Shown: positions 1-8,187 of the stretch, one piece after another
How positions within the stretch are numbered: the first letter of the stretch is position 1
How the letters are laid out: every line of letters starts with the position of its first letter
Assembly (NCBI GenBank): GCA_946644025.1
Contig: CAMPCG010000001.1
Location: 1-51,765, forward strand
Source: an uncultured Prevotellaceae bacterium
Lineage (GTDB): Bacteria > Bacteroidota > Bacteroidia > Bacteroidales > Bacteroidaceae
DNA: 51,765 nt
Reading direction: 5' to 3'
Program-made: the position numbers and the translations under genes
Notes under the pieces: generated by a model
Told to the model about the DNA's origin: nothing
Seen by the model: only the letters and a program-made list of their open reading frames with translations
Databases searched by the model: none

Positions 1-919
1 CGCCGCGCGAGTGGATGGTGTTCATGTTGTGGATGAAGGCCTCCATGGCCTGGTGTACGCGGCCCACGGTCTTGTTGATGGCGTGCTGGCGGGCGCGGTC
101 TATGCCCTTCAGCCCGTCGAGGGGCTGGCGCAGGTAGTCGAGCAGCGGCTCGTCGTAGAGCGAGGAGTAGTCTTCGCCGCAGAGCTCCTCGAGGGTCTTC
201 ACCTCTTCGATGAAGGTGAGTCGCACGAAGGGTGCGAGGTAGAAGTCGAAGGCCGGTATGGCCTGTCCGCCGTGCATCTCGTTCTGAGCGCACTCCAGGC
301 TGATGCAGGCCAGCACAGAGGCTGTCTCTATGCGGCGGGCGGGGCGCGAGGCTCCGTGGCCGGCTATGAAGCCGCAGTTGAGGATGTTGTCCAGGGGGTG
401 CTGCACGCAGGTGAGCGACTTCGTGGGGTAGTAGTCCTTGTCGTGTATGTGCAGGTAGTTGTGCTCGACGGCCTCCTTCACCTCGGGCGAGAGGAGGTAG
501 TCGTCGACGAAGGGCTTGGTGGCTTCCGAGGCAAACTTCATCATCATGCCGGCGGGTGTGTCGGCGTTCATGTTGGCGTTCTCGCGGGTGATGTCGTTGC
601 TCTTGACGTTGACAATGTCGAGGAAGATGTCGCGGGTCTTGGCCTTGCGGGCGATGGAGCGCTGGTTGCGGTAGGCTATGTACTCCTTGGCCACGTCCTT
701 GCGGCTGGACTTCATCAGCTCCATCTCGACCATGTCCTGTATGGCCTCGACGTCCATCTGGGGTTTGCCGCGCTGGGCCACGTGGTCGGTAATCTGGCCG
801 ATGAGCCTTTCGTCCTCGCCTTTGTCGGTCTGGAGCATGGCTTTGCGTATGGCGGCCATGATCTTCTGCTCGTTGAAGCCGACGATGCGCCCGTCGCGTT
901 TTATAACGGTCTGTATCAT
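1..919 (-). CDS. nrdD: Anaerobic ribonucleoside-triphosphate reductase, 5' part (runs off the window)
   Basis: This is the large subunit of class III ribonucleotide reductase, which reduces ribonucleoside triphosphates to deoxy forms with a glycyl radical, without oxygen. About 306 codons are inside the window; the C-terminal glycyl-radical part lies beyond base 1. The product starts MIQTVIKRDGRIVGFNEQKI, an ATP-cone allosteric domain (roughly residues 1-90). It then shows features typical of NrdD, including HIHDKDYYP, TLEECAQNEMHGGQ-like wording around the active site (here CAQNEMHGGQ) and NMNTIHSRGG at the window edge. The ATG at 919 follows an A/T-rich stretch. It is co-directional with the clostripain-like gene upstream of it. 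No NrdR-box pair was recognisable. The assignment is certain; the activase gene nrdG is not in the window. Confidence 0.95.
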   Translation of the reverse strand, partial: MIQTVIKRDGRIVGFNEQKIMAAIRKAMLQTDKGEDERLIGQITDHVAQRGKPQMDVEAIQDMVEMELMKSSRKDVAKEYIAYRNQRSIARKAKTRDIFLDIVNVKSNDITRENANMNADTPAGMMMKFASEATKPFVDDYLLSPEVKEAVEHNYLHIHDKDYYPTKSLTCVQHPLDNILNCGFIAGHGASRPARRIETASVLACISLECAQNEMHGGQAIPAFDFYLAPFVRLTFIEEVKTLEELCGEDYSSLYDEPLLDYLRQPLDGLKGIDRARQHAINKTVGRVHQAMEAFIHNMNTIHSRG

Positions 920-949
920 AGTATTAAGTATTGTGGGTATTATAGTAAG

Positions 950-1001
950 CTTTCCTTATTGCTTGGCGGTGGCGGCCTCTCAGGCCGCACAATAAACGAA
1001 A
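950..1001 (+). repeat. Dispersed ~50-bp intergenic repeat, copy 1
   Basis: The core, starting GGCGGTGGCGGCCTC and ending in CACAATAAACGAAA, recurs on the opposite strand at 32041-32089. It contains a short hairpin (GCGGCCT facing AGGCCGC). Here it lies just upstream of nrdD. Nothing similar was seen at other loci in the window. Confidence 0.8.
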
Positions 1002-1022
1002 CGAGTTATGGCGTTCACTATA

Positions 1023-1085
1023 GGTGGTGGGGGGTGTTGGGGTAGGGGGTGGGTGTTGTGGGGGGAGTGGGTGTTGGGGGAGGGG
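1023..1085 (+). repeat. G-run tract between the clostripain-like gene and nrdD
   Basis: This is a near-continuous series of G3-G6 runs separated by one to four T/A bases on the plus strand. It fits the formal pattern for a G-quadruplex. A tract of the same style lies on the other side of the clostripain-like gene at 2337-2397. Confidence 0.75.
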
Positions 1086-2336
1086 CTACCAGCCCATTTT
1101 GGCGAGCTGGGCGGCGTTGTACCACTGCATCTGCTTTATCTCGCTGTTCATCTGGGTCATGCTCTTGTTGAGGTTAATCTGGTAGTATCTGTTCCACCTC
1201 ATCTGGTCATAGTCGGTCTGGGGGAGGAACATGCCGAGTGCTCCCAGGCGCTCCTCGGTGACGGTGAAGTCGGCGAACTCAAAGCTGGAAGCGGGTGAGT
1301 AGTAGACGTGGTTGGCCATCCATACGGATGCGTAGGTGCGGCAGATGACGGTCTTGTCGAACTGCCGTTTCCATTCGGCATATTGCTCGGCCGAGGCATA
1401 GCGGAGCATGAAGTCCTGCATGTCGAACTGGGTGTGGTCGAAGTAGAAGATGAGTCCTCCGACGTTGGGGTATCGGCATCCTTGCTCGTCGGGCTCAATG
1501 TCGTTGGCAAACGACTGCATGGTGGTAGCCGTGGCGGCCGCCAGGTTGTCGAGCTCGCTGGTCTTGACGACAGCGAGGGGCACTTTGTAGCCGTTGGAGG
1601 TCTGCTCGAAGTAGGCGTCGACGATTTGGCTGTAGTAGTCCTGCTGCTGGCTGAACATGGCCGGCACGATGTTCTGGTAGGGTGCTCCCTCGCCGGGAAT
1701 CTCGGCCGGCGAGCCAATGATGTAGTCGGCGTAGTGGCGCAGTTCGTAGACATTCTCCACGCAGAGGAAGCAGCAGCAGTCGGCGAAGATGAAGTCGAGC
1801 TTGGGCAGCCGTACGAGGGTGCTGGCCATGTCGGGAATGTTCATGTAGGTGCGTCCTCCCCTGTTGTCCGAGCCGTAGGCGCGTCGCGGGGCCTTGTTGG
1901 TGGAGGTCGTCGTGGTGTTGCGCATAATCCAGGAGTCGGCGTGTCCCCAAAGCACGAGCCCGTAGCTGTTGGCCTCGAAGTTGTCTACTACGTACTTCAT
2001 GGCTTCGTAGAGCGTCGCGGGGTCGCTGCTCTTCAGCTCTGTGGCCGAGGTCTTGAGTCGCGTGGTGTCTCCTTTTTCTACTTGGAGGAAGTAGGGTTTC
2101 TCCTTGGAGTTGTCTACGAAGACGATGAGCTTGTTGGTGGTGGCCAGGTTCTCCGTGCCCTTGATCATCTGTCGCAGGTCGGAGCGTAGGAAGTCTGTGC
2201 TTCCGCCCGAGAGGTTGTTGTCGGCGGCGGCGTAGACCAGGATGGTGCGCTCGTACTTCTGGGGCTCGGCGGGCTCGTCTTTGTGGCAGGCCGAGAGGAG
2301 AGCAAGAGCGGCTGCGAAAAGGAGTGCTTTCTTCAT
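1086..2336 (-). CDS. Clostripain-like (C11 family) cysteine peptidase lipoprotein
   Basis: A 416-residue exported lipoprotein. The start chosen is MKKALLF, which gives a signal peptide with lipobox LLSAC (Cys17); the open frame continues upstream, but only through low-complexity sequence. The domain reads TILVYAAADNNL early on (C11 peptidases begin this way), then VLWGHADSW with the presumed catalytic His132, and DFIFADCCCFLC with the presumed catalytic Cys at about 187-189. C11 enzymes usually cleave after Arg or Lys and are common surface or secreted proteins in gut Bacteroidales. It lies between kdgK and nrdD, all on the minus strand, with G-rich tracts on both sides. The substrate is unknown. 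Family assignment is confident; activity is inferred from the conserved His and Cys. Confidence 0.85.
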   Translation of the reverse strand: MKKALLFAAALALLSACHKDEPAEPQKYERTILVYAAADNNLSGGSTDFLRSDLRQMIKGTENLATTNKLIVFVDNSKEKPYFLQVEKGDTTRLKTSATELKSSDPATLYEAMKYVVDNFEANSYGLVLWGHADSWIMRNTTTTSTNKAPRRAYGSDNRGGRTYMNIPDMASTLVRLPKLDFIFADCCCFLCVENVYELRHYADYIIGSPAEIPGEGAPYQNIVPAMFSQQQDYYSQIVDAYFEQTSNGYKVPLAVVKTSELDNLAAATATTMQSFANDIEPDEQGCRYPNVGGLIFYFDHTQFDMQDFMLRYASAEQYAEWKRQFDKTVICRTYASVWMANHVYYSPASSFEFADFTVTEERLGALGMFLPQTDYDQMRWNRYYQINLNKSMTQMNSEIKQMQWYNAAQLAKMGW

Positions 2337-2397
2337 TTGTGGGGGGGTGTGGGTTTTGTGGGTGGGGTGGGGGGTGTGGGTGGGTTTGGTGGGAGGT
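2337..2397 (+). repeat. G-run tract between the sugar kinase and the clostripain-like gene
   Basis: G runs alternate with single T or TT on the plus strand; the transcribed minus strand is a CCCAC-type repeat. The style matches 1023-1085 and could have arisen by slippage. It fills the whole 61-bp gap. Confidence 0.7.
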
Positions 2398-3522
2398 TTA
2401 CATGACGGCTTGTATCTCTTCGTCGGTGGCGAGGTTGAAGTCACCGATGATGGTGTTCTTCATGGCAGCGGCAGCAAGGGCGTAGTCGAGGAGTCGCTGC
2501 TCTGTCATTGCAGGCTGGAAGGCGCAGTGGAGCATTCCGGCCATGAAGGCGTCGCCCACACCCGATGGGTCTACCACTCCGTTGATGTCGTGTATGCGCG
2601 AGCGCAGCAGGGTGTAGGGAGCGGGGCCCGAAGCTGACGCTTCGGGAATGGTGGCCGAGGGGGAGGTGGGAGCCGAGGAGGAAGGCGCCGGAGAGGAAGC
2701 CGCCGAGGAGGGGCCTTGCTGGTTGGTGTAGAGCAGGGCGGTGAGCAGATGGCGGCTCGATGCCACCATGTTGCGCATTCCCATGAGCCAGCGCTGGCAT
2801 CGGGGGAACTGCTCGTGGAGCTGCTCGAACCATTCGCGGTATTCGTCCATCTGCATTTCAAAGTTGGTGTCAGTGGCGGTGTATGGTGGCTGGCTGCGCT
2901 GGCAAAGCCACTCGAACTCTATGGCGTCGCCGAACATCATGTCGCACCGTGCAAGCATCCGCCCGATGGTCTCTCTCGGGTCGGCGCCGTATCGCCACAG
3001 GTTCTTGCGGTAGTTGATGTCGAAGGACACCTTGACGCCCAGCTCGTCGGCAATGTCCATGGCCTCGAAGGTGGCGTCGGCGGCCTGTTGCGTGATGGCC
3101 GTTGCGATGCCCGATACGTGTAGCACGCTGGCCCCTCGGAGTATCTCTCGCCAGGGAATCATGCCGGGCTTCAGCTCGGAGTAAGCCGACCCTGCCCGGT
3201 CGTAGATGACCTTCGATGCCCTCATTCCGGCGGCGGGCTCCAGGTAGTAGGTGCCTATGCGTGTGCCTCCCCACACCACGTGGCTCATGCCTACGCCCAT
3301 CTGCATGAGGCTCTGCGCCCCGGCGTGGGCCACGGGAGTGTCGGGCAGACGGGTGACGTAGTCCACGTTGTCGCCCAGGGTGGCCAGGCTTACGGCCACG
3401 TTAGCTTCGCTGCCGCCGTACATACTGGTGAAGGTGCGGCCCTGAGAGAGCCGCTGGTGCTGGTCTTTGGAGAAGCGCAGGAGCAGTTCTCCGAAAGTGA
3501 TGATTTTTGGTGTCTGTGTCAT
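2398..3522 (-). CDS. kdgK: PfkB-family sugar kinase, probably 2-keto-3-deoxygluconate kinase
   Basis: This 374-residue cytoplasmic kinase begins IITFGELLLRFS and has the sugar-binding MYGGSEANVAVSLATLGD segment (about 34-51). It ends with the ATP/catalytic signature DPSGVGDAFMAGML, whose Asp in GVGD is the catalytic base in this family. PfkB kinases with this N-terminus phosphorylate 2-keto-3-deoxygluconate in uronate catabolism; the exact substrate is inference. Residues about 269-300 are a Pro/Ser/Ala-rich stretch with no place in the fold. It sits where other family members have a short loop, so it looks like an in-frame insertion. The gene has its own promoter (3544-3575) and probably reads on into the peptidase gene. 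The C-terminal catalytic part is intact, so it should be functional. Confidence 0.85.
   Translation of the reverse strand: MTQTPKIITFGELLLRFSKDQHQRLSQGRTFTSMYGGSEANVAVSLATLGDNVDYVTRLPDTPVAHAGAQSLMQMGVGMSHVVWGGTRIGTYYLEPAAGMRASKVIYDRAGSAYSELKPGMIPWREILRGASVLHVSGIATAITQQAADATFEAMDIADELGVKVSFDINYRKNLWRYGADPRETIGRMLARCDMMFGDAIEFEWLCQRSQPPYTATDTNFEMQMDEYREWFEQLHEQFPRCQRWLMGMRNMVASSRHLLTALLYTNQQGPSSAASSPAPSSSAPTSPSATIPEASASGPAPYTLLRSRIHDINGVVDPSGVGDAFMAGMLHCAFQPAMTEQRLLDYALAAAAMKNTIIGDFNLATDEEIQAVM
2615..2716 (-). repeat. In-frame low-complexity insertion within kdgK
   Basis: This stretch encodes a Pro/Ser/Ala-rich loop (residues about 269-300). It includes a perfect 8-bp stem, CCCGAAGC facing GCTTCGGG, and repeated GCCGAGG/GGAGG units on the plus strand. 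It keeps the kinase frame. Confidence 0.65.
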
Positions 3523-3543
3523 TGTGTCAGTTTATTGGGGGTG

Positions 3544-3575
3544 CAAAAGTACGAAATATTTTGCTAACAAACAAA
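3544..3575 (-). promoter_or_regulatory. Promoter of the sugar-kinase gene
   Basis: On the minus strand there is a -33 TTTG (3575-3572), a 20-nt spacer and a -7 TACTTTTG (3551-3544), an exact match to the Bacteroidetes TAnnTTTG element. It lies 22 nt before the ATG. Confidence 0.8.
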
Positions 3576-3590
3576 TAAATTCCCGATGAT

Positions 3591-5813
3591 TTATTCTTCC
3601 TTTCCCGCCATGATGTCGATAATGTCGGCAATGTCGGCCACGTCTACCTGTCCGTCTCCGTTGACGTCTCCGCGCTTTCCGCTTGTGTATGTGGGGCTGG
3701 CGTAGGGGTCGAACACCTTGTATGGATACACGGTCTTGGTGTTGGCGTCGTCGTTGCTCACGCACTGGCATCCGTCGGCCAGGAACTGATTGGCCACCTG
3801 CTGCGAGTAGAGTCCTCCTGCGCACTTCAGGCTGGCGTCGTTAAAGATTCGCAGGACGGTGGGTGCGCTGACCTGGCAGTAGTTCACCTTCACGTCTCCG
3901 CTCGACGAGAGTCCTGTCCCGGTGCCCTTGTTGATGATGGAGCCGCTGTTGATGAGCCCGTTGCCGTTGATGCAGACCGTCTGTGACGCCGAGTTGCAAG
4001 TGAATTTTCCGCCGTTGATGTTGGTGTTCGTGCCGGCATCGGCCCACAGGCTTCGGCGGAAGTCGGTGCCGCTGGGCTTGTCTGCGGAGTTGGTGAATGT
4101 GCCTCCGTTGATGACGACCTTGCTCTCCTTTCCGTAGTTTAGTATGACTCCGGCGTTGCCGGTGCAGTTGAACGTTCCGTCGTCTATGGTGGCGTTGCCG
4201 TTGAAGCAGCACACTTGAGTTTTTGCGGTGAACGACCCGTTTTTGATGTGTGTGCTCGACCCCGTGCTGGTCCAGACGCACCGGCGGTAGTCCGTGTCGG
4301 TGTAGCTGGGCACCTTGTTCTCGTACGTACCGCCGTCGATGACGAGTTCTCCGTGGTTGCTGAAGATGCCGGTGTTGGAGCTGACGAGCGTAATCTTTCC
4401 GGTGCTTCCGCTGTCGGTGACGGTGAGTTTCCCGTAGACGGCTATGTTTCCCGTTGTCTGCAGTTCATAGCCGTTGAGGTCGAGCGTGACTTCCTTCCCC
4501 TCGGCTATGCTGACCCATCCTTCGGTCGTGGAGTTGTCTGTGAGCTTGATGCTCATCGGCTTGCCTTGCTGTGCAAAGGCGATGGCGGCCTCGAACGAGG
4601 GGCATGGGGTGGTGCCGTCGACGAGTGCCACGGTCTTGGCCGTTGTGGTCTGTGTGCTGGGTGCGCAGCCGAGGGTGGCTCCCTGTCCCGAGCTGAGGTT
4701 GATGTTGCTGGTGGGTGTGAGTGCGGTGAGTAGGAAGAGTCCGTTGCACTCTCCTCCCCATCCCCAGTTGACCGAGAAGTAGTCCTTGTCGGTATATCCG
4801 TCGAGCAGGAAGATGTGGCCGTTGCCCTTCTCGTCGGCACCGCGGTAGACGATGGGCCTCTCGAGGCTCAGCTCGTCCTGCAGTATCTTGGTCCACTCGG
4901 CGGTGGTGTGTCCCTCGCGGGCCTGATAGCTGCCGGGGTTGAAGCCGAAGTGGGCCAGGAGTCCTGGCTGGTAGGCGTAGGTCACCGAGTTGTCGGCGGT
5001 GTAGTCCATCTTGAAGACGGCGCCGATGTCGGCCATGAGCTGTGCCACGTTGTTGGCCTGGGCGGTGGTGAACATCCCTGAGATGTACTCCAAGGGCATG
5101 TTGGCCCAGTCGTAGAGGTGGTTAAGGTCTCTCGACGCCACCTCCAGCTTGTTCGTAGAGGTGGTGTACGCGTCGGTGACGCCCCATCCCTTCTCCGGGT
5201 AGGCGTAGTACTTCATCAGTATGGCGTAGGCCGTGGTGGCGCATCCCGTGGCGCTTCGCGTTCCGGCGTCCAGTGGGCACTGCCAGTTGAAGGGCGTGAA
5301 CTGGTCCCACTTCGCGGTGTTCATCTGCACCACCGTTATGCCCGTCTCGGCCGCTGCGTCGCGCCACTGCCGGGCCACGTCGTCCGAGGCCGTTGCGCCG
5401 GCGTCGCGGGCCTGGCGTATCTGGCCCTCCAGGTCGTCGAGCAGCTCCTGCATGGCGGGCGGTATGGCGGGCTGGGCGTCGCCGTCGCTGCTGCGTGTGC
5501 CAACGGGAGCGTCGGGCGAATACCCCAGTATGGGGTAGGCCACGTCGTCGCCCGCTACGATGACGAAGCCCTTGCCGTCGGCCCCGGTGAAGAGGTGGTA
5601 GGCCGGGGCCTCGGTGCCTGTCTGCGACGGCGCCTTGTGGCGGTTGGTCGGCTGGCGCAGTCTCAGCGCCTTTTGCGTGCCGCTGTTCTTGCTGAGGAAA
5701 CGGTTGGCCACGTCGGCGGCCTTGCTGCTGTCCACCACTTTGGCGTCGCACGTCGGCGAGCACACGAGCAGCAGCAGCGAGAGGAGGGTGATGGGGTGTT
5801 GTAAAGCGTTCAT
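3591..5813 (-). CDS. Secreted C10-family (streptopain-like) cysteine protease with beta-helix-like repeats and dockerin-like tail
   Basis: This 740-residue exported protein has a signal peptide (about 1-24). A Spi/inhibitory prodomain-like region (about 25-125) follows, with FVIVAGDDVAYPILGYS as in SpeB-type propeptides. The C10 catalytic domain shows ATGCATTAYAILMKYY with Cys191, GNGHIFLLDGY with His333 and YFSVNWGWGG. From about residue 400 there are repeated short beta units (GTF, GGTY, NGGKF, INGGTF patterns), which suggest a right-handed beta-helix. The tail GDVNGDGQVDVADIADII is a calcium-loop dockerin-like half-repeat, common at the end of Bacteroidales secreted proteins. It is probably co-transcribed with mutY, 28 bp upstream. 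All catalytic residues are present. Confidence 0.88.
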   Translation of the reverse strand: MNALQHPITLLSLLLLVCSPTCDAKVVDSSKAADVANRFLSKNSGTQKALRLRQPTNRHKAPSQTGTEAPAYHLFTGADGKGFVIVAGDDVAYPILGYSPDAPVGTRSSDGDAQPAIPPAMQELLDDLEGQIRQARDAGATASDDVARQWRDAAAETGITVVQMNTAKWDQFTPFNWQCPLDAGTRSATGCATTAYAILMKYYAYPEKGWGVTDAYTTSTNKLEVASRDLNHLYDWANMPLEYISGMFTTAQANNVAQLMADIGAVFKMDYTADNSVTYAYQPGLLAHFGFNPGSYQAREGHTTAEWTKILQDELSLERPIVYRGADEKGNGHIFLLDGYTDKDYFSVNWGWGGECNGLFLLTALTPTSNINLSSGQGATLGCAPSTQTTTAKTVALVDGTTPCPSFEAAIAFAQQGKPMSIKLTDNSTTEGWVSIAEGKEVTLDLNGYELQTTGNIAVYGKLTVTDSGSTGKITLVSSNTGIFSNHGELVIDGGTYENKVPSYTDTDYRRCVWTSTGSSTHIKNGSFTAKTQVCCFNGNATIDDGTFNCTGNAGVILNYGKESKVVINGGTFTNSADKPSGTDFRRSLWADAGTNTNINGGKFTCNSASQTVCINGNGLINSGSIINKGTGTGLSSSGDVKVNYCQVSAPTVLRIFNDASLKCAGGLYSQQVANQFLADGCQCVSNDDANTKTVYPYKVFDPYASPTYTSGKRGDVNGDGQVDVADIADIIDIMAGKEE

Positions 5814-5841
5814 AGTGATATAGTTATCATTGGTTATTGGT

Positions 5842-6858
5842 TTAGCTGTCTAAGGTCAGGAGCCTCTCTACGAGGCGTGGCACGGCGTAGTTGTCGAGGT
5901 CGCTTTCGTCTGTCCAGAAGTAGCCCTCGGGCAGCGGTGGCCTTACGGGCGCGTCCCATCGCCAGAAGTCGGCCAGCAGGACGCGGTGGGTGAGCACGTG
6001 GCGCACGTTCTTGCGCAGCAGCACGGGCTTCGCCTCGTCCATGCCCATCTGCCGCAGGCGGGCCGAGGGGTCGCCGCCGCCTTCGAGACAGAGCGGCTCG
6101 TAGAGTCCCTGCCAGATGTCGCCGGCGGGGCGGCGGTGCAGGGCCGTCTGGTGCCCACATTTAATATATATATAGGTGAGGCGCCGCTCCTTGACCACCG
6201 TCGTGCGCCGCTTCACGGGCAGCGTGGCGACGGTGCCGCTGCGCAGCGCTATGCACGTCAGGGCCAGCGGGCAGACGTCGCAGCGCGGACTGGAGGGCAC
6301 GCACTGCGTAGCCCCGAAGTCCATCATGGCCTGGTTGTAGGCCGAGGCCTCGGCGGGCGGCAACAGGCTCTGCGCCAGGGCGGTGAACTCGCGCTTGCCC
6401 GTCGTGGTGTTGATGGGCGTGTCGATGCCATAGTGGCGGGAGAGCACGCGGAAGACGTTGCCGTCGACCACCGCCGCCGGCAGGCCGAAGGCGATGCTGC
6501 CAATGGCCGCGGCAGTGTAGTCGCCCACACCCTTCAGGGCGCGCAGACCCTCCAGCGTGCGGGGGAATCCGCCAAGGGCCACCACCTGTCGGGCCGCGGC
6601 GTGGAGGTTGCGGGCGCGGCTGTAATAGCCCAGCCCCTGCCACTCGCGCAGCACCTCGTCCTCGGTGGCCGCCGCCAGCGACTCCACCGTGGGCCAGTGG
6701 CGCATGAAACGCTCCCAGTAGGGGAGGCCCTGCTCGGTGCGCGTCTGCTGGAGGATGACCTCAGAGAGCCACACGGCGTAGGCATCGCGCGTGTGGCGCC
6801 AGGGCAGGTCGCGGCCGTTGAGGCTGAACCATTGGAGAAGCGTAGTGGTGAAATCCAT
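5842..6858 (-). CDS. mutY: A/G-specific adenine DNA glycosylase
   Basis: MutY removes adenine mispaired with 8-oxoguanine in base excision repair. The 338-residue product has a helix-hairpin-helix glycosylase domain with catalytic Glu33 in LSEVILQQT. LKGVGDYTAAAIGS at about 108-121 is the hairpin, and Asp132 lies in VVDGNVFRVLSR. The 4Fe-4S cluster loop has Cys186, 193, 196 and 202 in C-x6-C-x2-C-x5-C spacing. The C-terminal part (about 215-338) is the NUDIX-like domain that recognises 8-oxoG; it includes the short segment TYIYIKCG. The length is normal and all key residues are present. The promoter is at 6888-6919, divergent from the GNAT-like gene. Confidence 0.95.
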   Translation of the reverse strand: MDFTTTLLQWFSLNGRDLPWRHTRDAYAVWLSEVILQQTRTEQGLPYWERFMRHWPTVESLAAATEDEVLREWQGLGYYSRARNLHAAARQVVALGGFPRTLEGLRALKGVGDYTAAAIGSIAFGLPAAVVDGNVFRVLSRHYGIDTPINTTTGKREFTALAQSLLPPAEASAYNQAMMDFGATQCVPSSPRCDVCPLALTCIALRSGTVATLPVKRRTTVVKERRLTYIYIKCGHQTALHRRPAGDIWQGLYEPLCLEGGGDPSARLRQMGMDEAKPVLLRKNVRHVLTHRVLLADFWRWDAPVRPPLPEGYFWTDESDLDNYAVPRLVERLLTLDS

Positions 6859-6887
6859 GGGCAGGAGAAGCTGTCAAAATACGTCGG

Positions 6888-6919
6888 CAAAGGTAAGAAA
6901 AAGTGTAAAAACACGCAAA
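6888..6919 (-). promoter_or_regulatory. mutY promoter
   Basis: Minus-strand -33 TTTG (6919-6916), 20-nt spacer and -7 TACCTTTG (6895-6888), an exact Bacteroidetes match, lie 29 nt before the mutY ATG. Confidence 0.8.
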
Positions 6920-7006
6920 AAAACAAACGCTCTTTACGTTAATAAACGTTGATAAGAAAAAAAAAGTGTTTTTTGGAAGATAGTGGATAACGTTAATTAA
7001 ATAAAT

Positions 7007-8158
7007 ATGAGTAATTTTGCCGCCCAAATGAACAATGTGTGCGTTAAAAAGGTTGAAACGGAAAGGGAAATGGACGACTTCGTCCGTTTCACGCGCAAGC
7101 ATTATGCACGCTGCAAGCAGTACGTGCCCGATTTGGAGCGCGACGTGCGCGACACGTTCAACCCCAAGCGAAACGCCGGACTGGAGTTCAGCGACGTGCA
7201 GCCATTCGTGGCCTACCGCGACGGGAAGCCCGTGGGGCGCATAGCTGCCATCATCAACCACCACGCCAACCAGAAGTGGAACCGCAAATACGTGAGGTTC
7301 TCGTACATAGAGTTCATCGACGACCCGGAGGTGTCAAAGGCACTGCTCGAGACCGTCGCACAGTGGGGCAGGGAGCGCGGCATGGACCGCATACAGGGCC
7401 CCATGGGCATCACTGACTTCGACAAGGAGGGAATGCTCGTAGAGGACTTCGACCTCACAGGGTCGGTCACCGCCATCTACAACTACGACTACTACCCCCG
7501 CCACCTCGAGGCACTGGGCTTCGAGAAGGAGGCCGACTGGCTGCAGGTGCGCGTCGACGTGCCGAGCGAGACACCCGCCAGGTACCAGCGCGTGGCGCAA
7601 TACTGCCGGGAGCAGGTAGGGCTGAGAGTCATCAAGGTGACCAACGACGACATACGCGGCGAGTTTGGCAAGAAGATATTCCACCTGCTCAACGCGGCCT
7701 ACAGCCCACTCTTCGGCTACACAGAGCTGTCGGAAGGACAGATAGACGACTTCGTCAAGCAGTACATCGCCCTGGTCGACAAGCAGCTAATACCCCTCGT
7801 GGAGAACAAGAAGGGCGAGCTGGTGGGAGTGGCCATCACCATGACGAGCATGGTCGAGGCGTTCCAGCGCGCCCGCGGAAGGATATGGCCATTCGGGTGG
7901 TGGCACCTGCTCGGAGGCCTCAAGTGGAGAAAGGCCGACCACGCCGAGATGCTCCTCATCGCCGTCAGGCCCGACTATCAGGGACTGGGCGTCAACGCAC
8001 TCTTCTTTGAAGACCTCATACCTATATATAATAAATATGGTATTAAGTGGGCAGAGACGGGACCGCAGCTCGAAGACAACATGAGAGAGCTGAACCAGTG
8101 GAAAGCACTCAACCCCAAGACGGTGAAGCGCCGCCGCTGCTACACAAAGAAGATATAA
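7007..8158 (+). CDS. GNAT-superfamily acyltransferase-like protein
   Basis: This is a 383-residue cytoplasmic protein of a type common in Bacteroidetes. The C-terminal half has GNAT-like features: ELVGVAITMTS, then HAEMLLIAVRPDYQGLGVNALFFEDL, where RPDYQGLG is the acetyl/acyl-CoA pyrophosphate loop, then a helix. The N-terminal half (FVAYRDGKPVGRIAAIIN, then QGPMGITDFDKEGMLVEDFD) looks like a second, diverged GNAT fold. The start at 7007 sits in an A/T-rich context typical for the phylum. An exact -7 TAATTTTG lies at 7012-7019, so an alternative start at 7028 (MNNVCVKK) is possible. Its position ahead of the ketoacyl-synthase operon suggests, but does not prove, a role in lipid or amino-acid acylation. 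The substrate cannot be read from the sequence. Confidence 0.7.
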   Translation: MSNFAAQMNNVCVKKVETEREMDDFVRFTRKHYARCKQYVPDLERDVRDTFNPKRNAGLEFSDVQPFVAYRDGKPVGRIAAIINHHANQKWNRKYVRFSYIEFIDDPEVSKALLETVAQWGRERGMDRIQGPMGITDFDKEGMLVEDFDLTGSVTAIYNYDYYPRHLEALGFEKEADWLQVRVDVPSETPARYQRVAQYCREQVGLRVIKVTNDDIRGEFGKKIFHLLNAAYSPLFGYTELSEGQIDDFVKQYIALVDKQLIPLVENKKGELVGVAITMTSMVEAFQRARGRIWPFGWWHLLGGLKWRKADHAEMLLIAVRPDYQGLGVNALFFEDLIPIYNKYGIKWAETGPQLEDNMRELNQWKALNPKTVKRRRCYTKKI

Positions 8159-8187
8159 AGAGGGAAGCCAAGTAAAAACTACTAAAA

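Noticed and set aside
11..1045. Long plus-strand open frame over nrdD
   Set aside because: It is a shadow of nrdD on the minus strand: Val/Gly/His-rich and without a recognisable domain, while the minus strand gives a clear NrdD.
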